64,000 nucleotides of DNA, from contig JBGTHP010000041.1 of assembly GCA_041746105.1 (NCBI GenBank), forward strand, positions 1-64,000. Direction: 5' to 3'. The notes under the pieces are model-generated. The model worked only from the letters and a program-made list of their open reading frames with translations, searched no databases and had not been told where the DNA came from. Of this stretch, positions 8,630 through 17,947 are shown one piece after another. Numbering within the stretch: position 1 is the first letter of the stretch; each line of letters starts with the position of its first letter. Origin of the DNA: JBFHRE01 sp041746105. Its GTDB lineage: Bacteria > Actinomycetota > Acidimicrobiia > Spongiisociales > ZC4RG35. The position numbers and the translations under genes are program-made.

Positions 8630-10027
8630 TTGAAGCTTCGACTACGGCGCCCCTTCGATCTGGCCCGTCTCTTGTTGACGGTGGTTCGACGCCGTCCAGA
8701 AGACGTCGAGCACTATCTCGAGGGCCATGCGGAGGAGTGGTCGGCGCTGGCAGGAGCCGCCCCCGCTGACGCGGCCGACATCCTCGAGGCGATCGACACC
8801 GGCGCCGCCTCTGACCTGATCGCCGAACTGGAGGCGAACGAAGCAGCCGACGTACTGGTAGAGCTCGACGAAGAATTCGCGGCTGAGTTGCTGGTCGAAC
8901 TCCCCGCCGCAGACGCCGCGGAAGTCCTTGCCGAAATGCTCCCGGAGGACGCCGCAGACGTGCTCGCCATCGTGGATGACGACGCCGCGGTTCAGCGCCT
9001 CTTGGACCTGATGGAAGACGAGGCGGCACACGACATCCGACAGCTGATGATTTATGCCCCCGATTCGGCGGGCGGGCTGATGACGACGGACATCGCCATG
9101 CTGCCCATCGGAATCAGCGCCGGAGAAGCAATAGAACGGATCCGGCAGTTGCACGAGGAACTCGAGGACCTTTCCTACGTCTACGTCGTCGACGAGTTCA
9201 ACCGTCTCGAAGGTGTACTCAGTTTCCGAGACCTCGTTTTCAACCGACCAGGAGTTGGTCTCGAAGACGTCATGTTCCGCGATCCGATCGCGGTCACGCC
9301 GGGAACCGACCGCGAAGAGGTGGCCGACATCATTCAGCGTTACCACCTCTTCGGTGTTCCGGTGGTCGACAACGCCGGGGTGCTGCTCGGCATGGTCACG
9401 TCCGACACCGCGATCGAAGCGATCCAAAAGGAGGCCTCAGAGGACTTTGCAGTGGCTGTCGGCGCCGGCTCGGACGAGACGACACGCACCTCGGTTTCCA
9501 AGTCCATTCGGGCCCGGCTTCCCTGGATCGCGTTCGATGTCGGAATCTCCTCTGTGGTGGTAGTCGCCATCAGTCGCTTCAGTGAAGTCCTGTCCGCGTT
9601 CACCGTTCTCGCCGCTCTCATGCCGCTGGTCGCGAGAGTGGGCGGGGACGCAGGGGCGCAAAGCCTGGCCGTGGTGATCCGCGGTCTCGCCGCCAACGAG
9701 CTGGTGGGTGCCTCGGTGGTGAGAGTTCTACGCCGCGAAGCCGTGATCGGTTTGTTCAACGGTTTCGCCATTGGCGCCGCCTCAGGGTTTCTCGGTTACA
9801 TCATGCAGCGTGCGGGTGGGGGAGATCAGGCGGCACAAGTCGGTTTCGTCATGGCTTTGTCGGCGCTCGCCAACCTCACCGTTGCCGGAATTGCTGGATC
9901 CGGCATCCCGTTCATGCTGCGCCGGCTCGGCCTTGATCCGGCACTTGGATCAAATCTCCTGCTGACCACGGTCACCGACCTGATCGGTTTTGCCGGCTTC
10001 CTGGCGGTGGCAACCGCCATGCTGTGA
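8630..10027 (+). CDS. mgtE: Magnesium transporter MgtE
   Basis: MgtE is a dimeric Mg2+ channel gated by cytoplasmic Mg2+. The 465-residue product has the expected order: an N-terminal superhelical domain rich in Asp/Glu and ADV-type repeats (about residues 25-130), two CBS domains (about 135-260), and a five-helix membrane domain (about 285-465) containing PLVARVGGDAGAQS. The start is TTG at 8630; an in-frame stop at 8615 excludes upstream starts, and GGAA about 8 nt before TTG is a weak Shine-Dalgarno. The 3' end nearly abuts the convergent lipoprotein gene. Confidence 0.94.
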   Translation: MKLRLRRPFDLARLLLTVVRRRPEDVEHYLEGHAEEWSALAGAAPADAADILEAIDTGAASDLIAELEANEAADVLVELDEEFAAELLVELPAADAAEVLAEMLPEDAADVLAIVDDDAAVQRLLDLMEDEAAHDIRQLMIYAPDSAGGLMTTDIAMLPIGISAGEAIERIRQLHEELEDLSYVYVVDEFNRLEGVLSFRDLVFNRPGVGLEDVMFRDPIAVTPGTDREEVADIIQRYHLFGVPVVDNAGVLLGMVTSDTAIEAIQKEASEDFAVAVGAGSDETTRTSVSKSIRARLPWIAFDVGISSVVVVAISRFSEVLSAFTVLAALMPLVARVGGDAGAQSLAVVIRGLAANELVGASVVRVLRREAVIGLFNGFAIGAASGFLGYIMQRAGGGDQAAQVGFVMALSALANLTVAGIAGSGIPFMLRRLGLDPALGSNLLLTTVTDLIGFAGFLAVATAML

Positions 10028-10037
10028 CGGCAAACGA

Positions 10038-10532
10038 TCAGCTGCCGACAACCATGCTTCCTGCCGGGGAAAACGGGCCGCGGAACGTCAGCTGATTTCC
10101 CTCGGCGAGCGACGCCAGGAAGTGTTGTTGCAGGGCCAGTGTCTGGTCCTCGGTTCGAAGTTCGGATTCGATACGAAACGCGTCGGCGGCGATAACGTCG
10201 TCGAAGACGTTCAATTCGATCAGACCATCGACATCTTCGATGAGTTGGATGACGAAGTTTTCGAGATTGCGATCGGTGTAATCGGCCGCGGCGACCAACA
10301 CATCCAGCCGCAGACCGACCGTGTCGGTCTCCGAGTAGAGAATCGAATATTCGTCGATCTCGGTGCCGATCGGTGAAACCGCCGCCGTGGTTGAGGTCTG
10401 TACCGGGACGGTCGTCGGTGAGGTGACAACCGAGGTCGTCGTCACCGGCGGAATGGGTGTTTCGACCTCACAGGAGGCAGTCACAACGAGCAGGGCTGCC
10501 GCCAAGATCGCCGGTCTCGGTGTGAGCACCAT
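10038..10532 (-). CDS. Predicted lipoprotein of unknown function
   Basis: 164 residues. The N-terminal signal peptide ends in VVTASC, a lipobox-like site with Cys at residue 21, followed by a Thr/Val/Pro-rich linker (about residues 24-55) and a small acidic globular domain. A strong Shine-Dalgarno (GGAGGA) sits just before the ATG. It is convergent with mgtE and divergent from the M23 peptidase gene. I do not recognise the globular domain; export and lipid anchoring are inferred from the N-terminus only. Confidence 0.75.
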   Translation of the reverse strand: MVLTPRPAILAAALLVVTASCEVETPIPPVTTTSVVTSPTTVPVQTSTTAAVSPIGTEIDEYSILYSETDTVGLRLDVLVAAADYTDRNLENFVIQLIEDVDGLIELNVFDDVIAADAFRIESELRTEDQTLALQQHFLASLAEGNQLTFRGPFSPAGSMVVGS

Positions 10533-10579
10533 TTCCTCCGTTGGCTTGTTACCCCCTGGCGGTTGGACGCCTTTACGCC

Positions 10580-10585
10580 TACCCT
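10580..10585 (+). promoter_or_regulatory. Candidate leaderless promoter (-10) of the M23 peptidase gene
   Basis: TACCCT ends 7 nt before a GTG at 10593. This favours that GTG over the in-frame TTG at 10563, and the shorter protein then begins with a normal signal peptide. Confidence 0.45.
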
Positions 10586-10592
10586 TTTCAGG

Positions 10593-11780
10593 GTGAGAGG
10601 GAGCCTACAGAGAGTGACGCTGTACGCCGCGTCGCTACTCGTGCTGAGTTCGATGATCGGAGTGGCCCCAGCCGCTGCCGCCTGTTCGCCGCGCACGCAG
10701 GCCAGCCTCGGACCGACCCCGGCCGAAACCGGAGTAGAGACGGTGGCAACCCCCGCCGAGTGCAACTACTCCCGCACCATCGAGTTTCCTGTCCTGGCGA
10801 ACGCCCAATTTCTTTCGAGTTTTGGAGTCCCCCGCGACGGCGGCGAGCGCTGGCACGCCGGCGTTGACATCTCGGCTCCCCACATGACGCCAGTGGTCGC
10901 GGTCAAGGATGGGGTCATCACCACCCTCCATCGGGAAGGCGACGATTGCTGTTGGGTCGCGATCACCCACGAGGATCGCTGGGTGAGTATGTACGTCCAC
11001 CTGACCAACGATCATCCCGGAACCAGCGACGGGAATTGGGCAGGCATCAGACCCGATCTCGACGAGGGGGATACCGTGCTCGCGGGCGAGGTGATTGGTT
11101 GGGTAGGAGATAGCGGAAACGCCGAAGGCGGCGAGACTCATCTCCACTTCGAACTTCGGACTCCCGGTGGTGAAGCCGTCGATCCCTATCCGTCATTGAG
11201 GGCCGCTCATGCCCGAAGCCCCTTGTCGTTTGTGGATCCGGCCGGTAGCACACCGGCGGCCGACGGCGTGATCGCCCAGGGACGCCCTGTTTTTGTTGGC
11301 GCGTTTGTTGACGACGACGAAATTGCCGGCGCTTCGGCGACCTTCGAGCAACTCCTTACGCTCGACGCACAGGCGTGGTGTGACCCGTGGGGCATCCGGG
11401 TTTGTCCGACCTCGATCGCGGCGGGTGCTACCGCTCGCAGTTGGATACGTACTTTGAGCCAACCCGTCGAACCACTCCGGGTCGAGTTCGAACAGGTCAT
11501 ATCCGACCTCGACCAGCGCGGGCTCGACGCCTACTGCGGTGTTGCCACCTTGTGCCAGGACGTCCCTGTCACCTGGAATCAGGTGGCGGCGCTGCTGGTG
11601 TCGGCCGGCACCGGCGAGACAGTTGCCCCCGATGCAGGCTTCGAAAGGCTGGGCGCCCAACTCGGCGCCTGTGGAACCCGGCTCGACCCAACCGCCCAGC
11701 CGACAAGACTCGAACTGGCGGGAGCACTGTTGCGGTGGTTCGGCTACTCGGCGCCGGTGCCGTGCGGAAGCGTCAGCTGA
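10593..11780 (+). CDS. Secreted M23 family metallopeptidase with divergent SLH-like C-terminal repeats
   Basis: 395 residues from the GTG at 10593. A signal peptide (LYAASLLVLSSMIGVAPAAA) leads into an LytM/M23 domain with the zinc ligand motifs HAGVDISAP and HLHFEL, indicating peptidoglycan endopeptidase activity in the cell wall. The C-terminal half contains two imperfect units, WCDPWGIRVCP followed by an ATARSWIRTL helix, and YCGVATLCQ followed by TWNQVAALLV. These echo the Cys-pair SLH-like repeats common in acidimicrobial surface proteins. That resemblance is by eye and the units are degenerate. The 3' end overlaps the convergent class IV aminotransferase gene by 37 bp. Confidence 0.85.
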   Translation: MRGSLQRVTLYAASLLVLSSMIGVAPAAAACSPRTQASLGPTPAETGVETVATPAECNYSRTIEFPVLANAQFLSSFGVPRDGGERWHAGVDISAPHMTPVVAVKDGVITTLHREGDDCCWVAITHEDRWVSMYVHLTNDHPGTSDGNWAGIRPDLDEGDTVLAGEVIGWVGDSGNAEGGETHLHFELRTPGGEAVDPYPSLRAAHARSPLSFVDPAGSTPAADGVIAQGRPVFVGAFVDDDEIAGASATFEQLLTLDAQAWCDPWGIRVCPTSIAAGATARSWIRTLSQPVEPLRVEFEQVISDLDQRGLDAYCGVATLCQDVPVTWNQVAALLVSAGTGETVAPDAGFERLGAQLGACGTRLDPTAQPTRLELAGALLRWFGYSAPVPCGSVS

Positions 11781-12589
11781 CCGACCAGAGTCCTGAACAT
11801 TTCCGCCAACGCCCTTCCCGCCGGGCCCCTGGCGAACTCCCGATCTCCAACTCCAAGCACCGGTGTCACTTCTTTGACGGTTGACCAGGCCAGCACCTCG
11901 GTCGCCTCCATCAGGTCATCAAGCAAGAAGACCCCCTCTTCGACCAACATCCCCATATCCGTCGCCAGTCCCAACACGTGGGCGCGGGTGATCGAGGCGA
12001 GGATTCCGAGGTCGAGCGACGGTGTGCGAAGGACACCTCGCCGGAGCCAGCCAACGGCAAAAGTGGGTCCCTCCAGCACGATCCCGTCGGCAGTGACCAG
12101 CAATGCGTCGTCACGCCCTGACCGTCGCGCAGTGCGAGACGCCGCCAGATTCGGCGCATATGACGTCGTTTTGATCCCTGCCAGATCCCAGGCGCGGCCG
12201 GCTGGATGCCACGGGGCAACTACTGGCTCCAACGACACTTCTCGCGGTGGGAGCGGCAACGGATGGTGGAACACCAACACTCTGGTCTCCCCATCGGTAC
12301 CGGGGATCGAGTCCCCCCTGGAAACGATCAACCTCACGATTCCGTCCCCCCGGCCGGCCTCTTCCCTGGCCGCCACTGCCAATCGTTCTAGCGGCGGCAA
12401 CTGGAGGTCCATCGCCGTTGCCGAGACGGCGAGCCTCGCAAGATGATCGTCGAGAGCGAATAACCTTCCGTCGTAACTGCGGACCGCTTCGAAACAGCCG
12501 TCACCTCGCACCACCAGGGAATCAGAAACCGGAATCGAACCGGTGCCTTTGGTGATCGAGCGGTTCGTACCGACCACCACGTCAACCAC
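11744..12589 (-). CDS. Class IV PLP-dependent enzyme (aminodeoxychorismate lyase / branched-chain aminotransferase family)
   Basis: About 281 residues of fold-type IV. The PLP-lysine region GIKTTSYAPNLAASRTAR, the DDALLVTADGIVLEGP block and the downstream GILASITRAHVL region are in family order. Aminodeoxychorismate lyase (folate) and D-/branched-chain aminotransferases share this pattern, so the substrate stays open; length and divergence slightly favour a PabC-like role. The start is one of several GTG codons: 12589 overlaps nadE by 8 bp and 12580 sits 2 bp after its stop. Translational coupling with nadE is likely. Confidence 0.78.
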   Translation of the reverse strand: MVDVVVGTNRSITKGTGSIPVSDSLVVRGDGCFEAVRSYDGRLFALDDHLARLAVSATAMDLQLPPLERLAVAAREEAGRGDGIVRLIVSRGDSIPGTDGETRVLVFHHPLPLPPREVSLEPVVAPWHPAGRAWDLAGIKTTSYAPNLAASRTARRSGRDDALLVTADGIVLEGPTFAVGWLRRGVLRTPSLDLGILASITRAHVLGLATDMGMLVEEGVFLLDDLMEATEVLAWSTVKEVTPVLGVGDREFARGPAGRALAEMFRTLVGQLTLPHGTGAE

Positions 12590-14249
12590 GGTATTTGTTG
12601 GTGATCGGAAGCCTGCGATCTCGTCCGAAGGCTTTTGTGGTGATCTTGACGCCAGGTGCCGCTTGCCGTCTCTTGTATTCGTTGCGGTCGACCATCGCAC
12701 AGATTCTTCTGACCAGTGCCTCATCAAACCCGTCTGCGATGATCTCTGGTTCGACCATGTCATCTTCGACATACCTCTCCAGTATCTGGTCGAGAATGGG
12801 ATAGGGCGGAAGCGAGTCTGAATCCTTCTGATCGGGCCTGAGCTCGGCCGACGGTGGCTTGTCGATGCTCGACAGTGGGATGACATGCCCCTGAGAGTTG
12901 CGCCACCTGGCGAGTTCGTAGACGGTTGTCTTGAAGACATCCTTCAGGGCGTTGAATCCACCCACCATGTCTCCATATAGAGTGGCGTAGCCGGCTGCCA
13001 ATTCTGATTTGTTGCCGGTGGTGAGAACCATCGGCCCGAACTTGTTGGAAACGGCCATGAGCGTCGCCCCTCGCACCCTTGCCTGGATGTTCTCCTCCGC
13101 GACTCCAAATTCGGTGCCATCGAACAACGGTGAGAGAGTGTTCAGGTACGCCTCAAAAACATCGTCGATGCCCAGCTCGTCGAAGCGGATCCCCAGATTG
13201 GATGCCAGTTCCTTGGAGTCCACGACCGACCCGGCCGAGGAAAAACGGGTGGGCATCGTGATTCCCCAGACATTTCCCGGTCCGAGGGCATCGGCCGCGA
13301 TGGTGGCGGTCAATGCAGAGTCGATACCCCCCGAAAGGCCGATCACGACCTCGGAGAACCCGTTCTTTGTGACGTAGTCCCTGACTCCGGTCCTCAACGC
13401 GGCGTAGATCTCGGCGGTGTCATCAAGGAGCGGGGTAACACAACATGGCACGGCCTCGTCGATCTCCGATACCGATTTGGCGCCGAGCGGAAGTTCCAGA
13501 ATGAACATGTCCTCCTCGAACTGGGGTGAACGGTGCAGCAGTTGACCGTCGGGTCCAAAGGCGCAACTGGCGCCGTCGAAAACCAGTTCGTCCTGGCCAC
13601 CGACAAGGTTTAGATACACCACGGGGACGTGCGCGGCTCTGGCTCGGGCGGCCAGCATGGCTTCGCGTTCGCCGGCCTTCCCCCGGTGAAAAGGCGAACC
13701 GTTGACATTGAGCAAGATGCGAGCACCCGCCTTGGCCTGTGCCATCGGAGGGCCATCGGCGACCCATATGTCTTCACAGATGGAGACACCCACCGGGAAT
13801 CCGGCGATCTCGACAAGAAGATCGGGCTCCTCACCTGCAACGAAATATCGGTCCTCGTCGAATACTCCGTAATTGGGTAGCAACACCTTGTGGTAGATCG
13901 CTCGGATCTGGCCGGACTGAAGCACGGCCACCGCATTGGCAACCCTGCGGTCGATCGCATCCGCCCCCGAACCGTTGTTGCCGGCGTGATCGACAAAACC
14001 GACGATCGATGCGCATGTCTGAGACGAGCGAGCCAGCCTGCGAAGAGCTTCGAGATTGTCGTCGACAAAACCGGGGCGAAGAACGAGATCTTCCGGTGGA
14101 TACCCGGTCAGCGCCAGCTCGGGAAGCATTAGTACCTGAGCGCCTTCGGCCTCGGCCCATGCCATGGCTTTGGCGATCCGCTCCTCGTTGCCTTCGATGT
14201 CGCCCACGATCAGATCGATCTGGGCTCCGGCTACTTTCAGCGCTGTCAT
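12582..14249 (-). CDS. nadE: Glutamine-dependent NAD+ synthetase
   Basis: This enzyme amidates deamido-NAD+ using ammonia released from glutamine. The N-terminal nitrilase-type glutaminase domain (about residues 1-265) has a complete Glu-Lys-Cys triad: E in LPELALTGYP, K in YHKVLLPNYG, C in VSICEDIW. The C-terminal synthetase domain has the PP-loop SGGIDSA, and TTGNKSELAAGY and DKPPSAELRP follow. The ATG at 14249 (MTALKVAGAQ) is preferred because TATTCT lies exactly 7 nt upstream; an in-frame ATG at 14270 is possible. Full length for the family at about 555 residues. Confidence 0.95.
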   Translation of the reverse strand: MTALKVAGAQIDLIVGDIEGNEERIAKAMAWAEAEGAQVLMLPELALTGYPPEDLVLRPGFVDDNLEALRRLARSSQTCASIVGFVDHAGNNGSGADAIDRRVANAVAVLQSGQIRAIYHKVLLPNYGVFDEDRYFVAGEEPDLLVEIAGFPVGVSICEDIWVADGPPMAQAKAGARILLNVNGSPFHRGKAGEREAMLAARARAAHVPVVYLNLVGGQDELVFDGASCAFGPDGQLLHRSPQFEEDMFILELPLGAKSVSEIDEAVPCCVTPLLDDTAEIYAALRTGVRDYVTKNGFSEVVIGLSGGIDSALTATIAADALGPGNVWGITMPTRFSSAGSVVDSKELASNLGIRFDELGIDDVFEAYLNTLSPLFDGTEFGVAEENIQARVRGATLMAVSNKFGPMVLTTGNKSELAAGYATLYGDMVGGFNALKDVFKTTVYELARWRNSQGHVIPLSSIDKPPSAELRPDQKDSDSLPPYPILDQILERYVEDDMVEPEIIADGFDEALVRRICAMVDRNEYKRRQAAPGVKITTKAFGRDRRLPITNKYRG

Positions 14250-14256
14250 CGGAAAC

Positions 14257-14262
14257 AGAATA
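14257..14262 (-). promoter_or_regulatory. Candidate leaderless promoter (-10) of nadE
   Basis: TATTCT, close to the actinobacterial -10 consensus, ends 7 nt before the ATG at 14249 and therefore decides between the two in-frame ATG codons. Confidence 0.5.
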
Positions 14263-14287
14263 CGAGACATAGCGACAGAGTTCGCCG

Positions 14288-14293
14288 TAGCAT
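14288..14293 (+). promoter_or_regulatory. Candidate leaderless promoter (-10) of the small membrane protein gene
   Basis: TAGCAT ends 7 nt before the ATG at 14301. No Shine-Dalgarno is present. Confidence 0.45.
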
Positions 14294-14300
14294 CGCCGGC

Positions 14301-14660
14301 ATGGTCGTCGTGTGGCTTTCGATCCTGGTTGTTGTTGCCGTTGCCGTGGCGGCGGCCCGGCCGTGGCTGATCAGAAACGGCTGGCTATTTGGACCGGGTC
14401 ACGATGGCCGACCCATGGGCACGGCCACCGCGAACGCCCTCGGCGAAATCGAGGCTCTCTTTCAGCCCGCAGTCGGTCATATCCTCGAATGGCGCCACGA
14501 GGAGGATGCGGCGCGTTTGGCATCTCGACCCGTTCCGACCGAGGATGCGGATCCCGTGCCAAGTTTCGGCACCAGCCCGCCGCCGCTACCCTCGGACCCT
14601 CATGATCACCACCAGCCAGATCGAATCGCTGGTGGCCGAGGTTCTTCCCCAGATCGTTGA
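14301..14660 (+). CDS. Small membrane-anchored protein of unknown function
   Basis: 119 residues. One N-terminal transmembrane helix (VVVWLSILVVVAVAVAAA) is followed by a short soluble region whose centre reads GEIEALFQPAVGHILEWR and then an acidic segment. The last 20 or so residues overlap the next gene and are Pro/His/Gly-rich, so the functional part is probably the first 95 residues. A well-placed -10 element 7 nt before the ATG supports it as a real gene. The centre resembles a pattern seen in small actinobacterial membrane proteins (an ALF-P-G-H-E-R spacing), but I assign no function. Confidence 0.62.
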   Translation: MVVVWLSILVVVAVAVAAARPWLIRNGWLFGPGHDGRPMGTATANALGEIEALFQPAVGHILEWRHEEDAARLASRPVPTEDADPVPSFGTSPPPLPSDPHDHHQPDRIAGGRGSSPDR

Positions 14661-15780
14661 AGTTCGTCGCGCCATCCACGCGAATCCTGAGCTTTCAGGC
14701 GACGAGTTCGAGACCACAGAACTCGTCGCCGGTGCACTGCGCGAGGCTGGTTTGGCGCCAAGGCTGCGGACCCCAAAGACCGGGTTGACCGTCGACCTTG
14801 GCTCGGGAGACGGACCGGCGATCGGATTCAGGGCCGACCTCGACGCACTCCCGATCAGCGAACCGGAAGGCCTGCCCTTTGCCTCGAGCCGGCCAGGAGT
14901 GATGCATGCCTGCGGGCATGACGCCCATACCGCGATCGCCCTCGGGGTGGCGCTGGTGCTGGGGCAGGTCGAGTCTGCGCCAAGGACAAGGGTCATCTTC
15001 CAACCAGCAGAAGAGACATTCCCGGGAGGCGCCTTCGAACTCTGCCGAGAAGGAGTCACCGACGGACTCGGCCAGATATTCGCCTTTCATGTGGATCCTG
15101 GTCTTGCGGCCGGAATGGTCGGGTTCAGGAATGGTCCCATCACTGCATCCGCCGACCGCTTCTACGTGACGCTGGACGGCCCCGGCGGCCACACGGCTCG
15201 GCCGCACCAGACCGTGGACATGGTTTACGCGGCAGCCAAGATCGTGACCGAGCTGCCTGCACTCCTAGACCGCAAGCTCGACGCCCGATCACCTCTTGCA
15301 CTCGTATTCGGCCGCCTGAAGGCGGGAACCGCCGACAATGTCATCCCGACAACCGCCGAACTCTCCGGCACCGTGAGGGTCGCCGATCGCGAGCTGCGTG
15401 AGCAGTTACCGGCGATGATCGACAAGCTGATCCACCAGATAGTCGAACCACTCGGCGCCAAGGCGATCATTCATTACCAGAGGGGAATCCCGCCGGTCAT
15501 CAATGACCCCGCCGTTGTGGCCGCGGTGCAGCGAGCAGCAGAGCGGGTCCTGGGACCGGACCAAATTGCCCGAACTCACCTGAGCATGGGTGCCGAGGAT
15601 TTCGCGCGGTATCTTGACGACGTTCCTGGATGTCTGGTACGCCTCGGCTGCCAGACGTCGGGGCAGTCGAGCGACCTTCATTCCGCCGGGTTCATGCTCG
15701 ACGAAACCTGCCTGGCGGCCGGTGTCCACACTGCGGTCGCCGCGATCCTGGAGATGAACGAACCCGACACCGGGTACTGA
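14602..15780 (+). CDS. M20 family metallo-amidohydrolase (N-acyl amino acid / hippurate hydrolase type)
   Basis: 392 residues. M20D amidohydrolases remove acyl groups from amino acids or related amides with a two-metal centre. Metal-binding motifs are visible: HACGHDAHTAIALG, FQPAEE (general-base Glu region) and SMGAEDFARYLD near the C-terminus. The lid/dimerisation domain carries GPGGHTARPHQTVDMV. The ATG at 14602 is preceded by TACCCT 9 nt upstream, so the transcript leader is probably only a couple of nucleotides. It ends 1 bp before the convergent tyrA. The exact substrate is not predictable. Confidence 0.9.
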   Translation: MITTSQIESLVAEVLPQIVEVRRAIHANPELSGDEFETTELVAGALREAGLAPRLRTPKTGLTVDLGSGDGPAIGFRADLDALPISEPEGLPFASSRPGVMHACGHDAHTAIALGVALVLGQVESAPRTRVIFQPAEETFPGGAFELCREGVTDGLGQIFAFHVDPGLAAGMVGFRNGPITASADRFYVTLDGPGGHTARPHQTVDMVYAAAKIVTELPALLDRKLDARSPLALVFGRLKAGTADNVIPTTAELSGTVRVADRELREQLPAMIDKLIHQIVEPLGAKAIIHYQRGIPPVINDPAVVAAVQRAAERVLGPDQIARTHLSMGAEDFARYLDDVPGCLVRLGCQTSGQSSDLHSAGFMLDETCLAAGVHTAVAAILEMNEPDTGY

Positions 15781-15781
15781 C

Positions 15782-16807
15782 TCAGGATCCCAGAACCCTG
15801 AACCCGTCCTCGCTGAGGGCGTCGCGCAGCTTGTCGGCCTCACCACTCCGAACGGAAAGGGTGAGGACACCACCGCCGCCATGAACGGCATGTCGCAGCT
15901 GGAGATCTCGAAGATCAACTCCACTTTCTGACAGAGCCGAACCAACTCTCGCCATTTGACCCGGACGATCCTCGAGAACGATCGAAACCGACTCGACCGG
16001 CGCTGCCATCGAGCGACGGATGGCGCGAGCATTGCTCATACGATCGAGGATGGCCTCTCTTTGCGCCGATTCGACCTCGCCCGCCAGACCTTCGAGACGC
16101 TCGGCCAACCTTCTGAGGGCCGGCACAACTTCTCCCTTGTTGGCGAGGAGCACATCCACCCACCAGCTCGGTTCTGACATGGCGATGCGGGTCAGATCAC
16201 GGAAACCTCCAGCAGCGAGGCCAAGGGCGGCTACATCCTCCCCGACCAGTTCCACCAGCGCCCCCGCCGCCACCTGGGGAAGGTGACTGGCCGATGCCAC
16301 TGCCCGGTCGTGTTCGGCGGCAGACATGAGGACCGGACTGGCGCCGAAACTCTCGACGATCGAAATCATCCTGTCCATGTCGGCTTCGTTCGTGCGGTCG
16401 GTGCACAGAACCCACGTTGCCCCACGGAACATCGAGCCGGAGGCACCGTCGGGTCCGGTGGTCTCTCTGCCGGCCATCGGATGACCGCCGATGAACCTGC
16501 TCAGATGGCCGGCGGCGGCCACAACCGGTGTTTTGACCCCGGCGACGTCGGTGACGAGCGCAGAAGTCTCCAGAGAGGCCAAGGTTTCGACGATTGCCGG
16601 CACCGGCCCGGCCAGCACCACCAGCTCGGCGCCGGAGACGGCCTCGTCCACAGATGAGGCCGCCACATCGATCGCGCCCATTGTCACCGCCCTTTCCGAA
16701 GCTCGGGCACTGAGGTCGTAACCGACGACATGCCAGCCGGCAGCGCGTAGGCCGATGCCAACGGAGGCGCCGATCAGGCCGGTGCCAAGAACCGCGGCGA
16801 CCGTCAC
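15782..16807 (-). CDS. tyrA: Prephenate dehydrogenase with C-terminal ACT domain
   Basis: Catalyses oxidative decarboxylation of prephenate to 4-hydroxyphenylpyruvate in tyrosine synthesis. The Rossmann motif [17 protein letters not shown] is at the N-terminus; the substrate-site block GGHPMAGRE lies near residue 120, and [13 protein letters not shown] and FRDLTRIA follow. Residues from about 265 ([19 protein letters not shown]) form an ACT domain, suggesting feedback control by tyrosine. The GTG at 16807, four bases after the aroF stop, gives a standard N-terminus; an upstream in-frame ATG at 16858 would overlap aroF. Co-transcribed with aroF. Confidence 0.92.
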   Translation of the reverse strand: MTVAAVLGTGLIGASVGIGLRAAGWHVVGYDLSARASERAVTMGAIDVAASSVDEAVSGAELVVLAGPVPAIVETLASLETSALVTDVAGVKTPVVAAAGHLSRFIGGHPMAGRETTGPDGASGSMFRGATWVLCTDRTNEADMDRMISIVESFGASPVLMSAAEHDRAVASASHLPQVAAGALVELVGEDVAALGLAAGGFRDLTRIAMSEPSWWVDVLLANKGEVVPALRRLAERLEGLAGEVESAQREAILDRMSNARAIRRSMAAPVESVSIVLEDRPGQMARVGSALSESGVDLRDLQLRHAVHGGGGVLTLSVRSGEADKLRDALSEDGFRVLGS

Positions 16808-16811
16808 TTCA

Positions 16812-17837
16812 TCAGATGGTGCGGTCAAGAGCGGCGGCAACTCGACGCACCTGGTCAACGAGGTCTACGAACTCAGAGGGAAGCAACGCCTGGGCGCCGT
16901 CGACGAGAGCGGTGTCGGGGGTCGGGTGGACGTCCACCATTATTCCGTCCGCCCCGGCCGCGATCCCGGCTCGAGCAAGCGGCAGCACCAACTCTCGACG
17001 ACCACCGGAATGGGAAGGGTCAACGAACACAGGCAGGTGCGAAAGCTGTTTCAGAAGGGGGACGGCGGTGACGTCGAGCGTGTTACGCGAAGCGGTCTCA
17101 AAGGTGCGAATGCCACGTTCCACCATGATCACCTGGTGATTGCCCTCCTTGAAGATGTACTCGGCGGCGTTGAGCCATTCCTCCAGCGTTGCCGTAAAAC
17201 CGCGTTTGAGTTGAACGGGCTTGGGCTGGCGGCCGACCTCTTGGAGCAGGGTGAAATTGGACATGTTCCTTGTCCCCACCCGAAGGATGTCTGCGTAGGA
17301 GGAGACCAACGCGACATCTCTTGGGTCGAGAACCTCGGCGACGAAGGGAATGTCGAACTCTTCTCTCGCCTCGGCCAACATCTCCAGTCCGGCCTCCGCC
17401 AAACCTTGAAACGCATACGGGGAGGTCCGCGGTTTGAAGGCATCGCCACGAAGAACCCGTGCGCCCGCCTTCTTCACCGCCTCGGCGGTGCGGAACAACT
17501 GATCCCGGCTCTCGACGGCACACGGCCCTGCGATCACAACACACAAACCGGGATCGCCGATTGGGACCCCGCGGACATCGATGATCGTGTCTTCCGCCTG
17601 GAAATCCCTCGAGACGAACTTGAACGGTTTGAGGACCGGAACCGCCTTTTCGACGCCAGACATCGCCTCCCATGGCAGTTGCTGGATGATCTCTCGATCA
17701 CCGATAGCGCCGATCACGGTGCGCAACTGCCCGACCGAGACATGCGATTCGCAGCCGATCGTCTTGAGCCGATTGACCACGGCCTCTACATCGCCTTCTG
17801 TGGCATCGGATTTGAGGACGATGATCATGGCACTCAC
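16812..17837 (-). CDS. aroF: 3-deoxy-7-phosphoheptulonate synthase (DAHP synthase, type I beta)
   Basis: First enzyme of the shikimate pathway. 341 residues: an N-terminal ferredoxin-like regulatory domain (about residues 1-70, [18 protein letters not shown]) as in Thermotoga-type enzymes, then the KDO8P/DAHP barrel with [35 protein letters not shown] and [10 protein letters not shown], which hold the metal and phosphate ligands. The GTG at 17837 has GGAG eight bases upstream; an ATG three codons later is possible. It heads the aroF-tyrA operon; TATCAT at 17869-17864 is a possible -10. Confidence 0.95.
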   Translation of the reverse strand: MSAMIIVLKSDATEGDVEAVVNRLKTIGCESHVSVGQLRTVIGAIGDREIIQQLPWEAMSGVEKAVPVLKPFKFVSRDFQAEDTIIDVRGVPIGDPGLCVVIAGPCAVESRDQLFRTAEAVKKAGARVLRGDAFKPRTSPYAFQGLAEAGLEMLAEAREEFDIPFVAEVLDPRDVALVSSYADILRVGTRNMSNFTLLQEVGRQPKPVQLKRGFTATLEEWLNAAEYIFKEGNHQVIMVERGIRTFETASRNTLDVTAVPLLKQLSHLPVFVDPSHSGGRRELVLPLARAGIAAGADGIMVDVHPTPDTALVDGAQALLPSEFVDLVDQVRRVAAALDRTI

Positions 17838-17947
17838 TTAGAACGCTCCGGGATGAGAGACAGATGATAGGGTCGCCCGGCGGGGCCTCAGGCTGCCGTC
17901 CAGCATTGCCATTCCGTGACAGATCGCGCCTACCCTGGGGACAGCCG

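Noticed and set aside
16755..17867. Long plus-strand open frame opposite aroF
   Set aside because: It mirrors aroF, which has full DAHP synthase motifs; the antisense product is His/Arg/Asp-rich with no recognisable fold.
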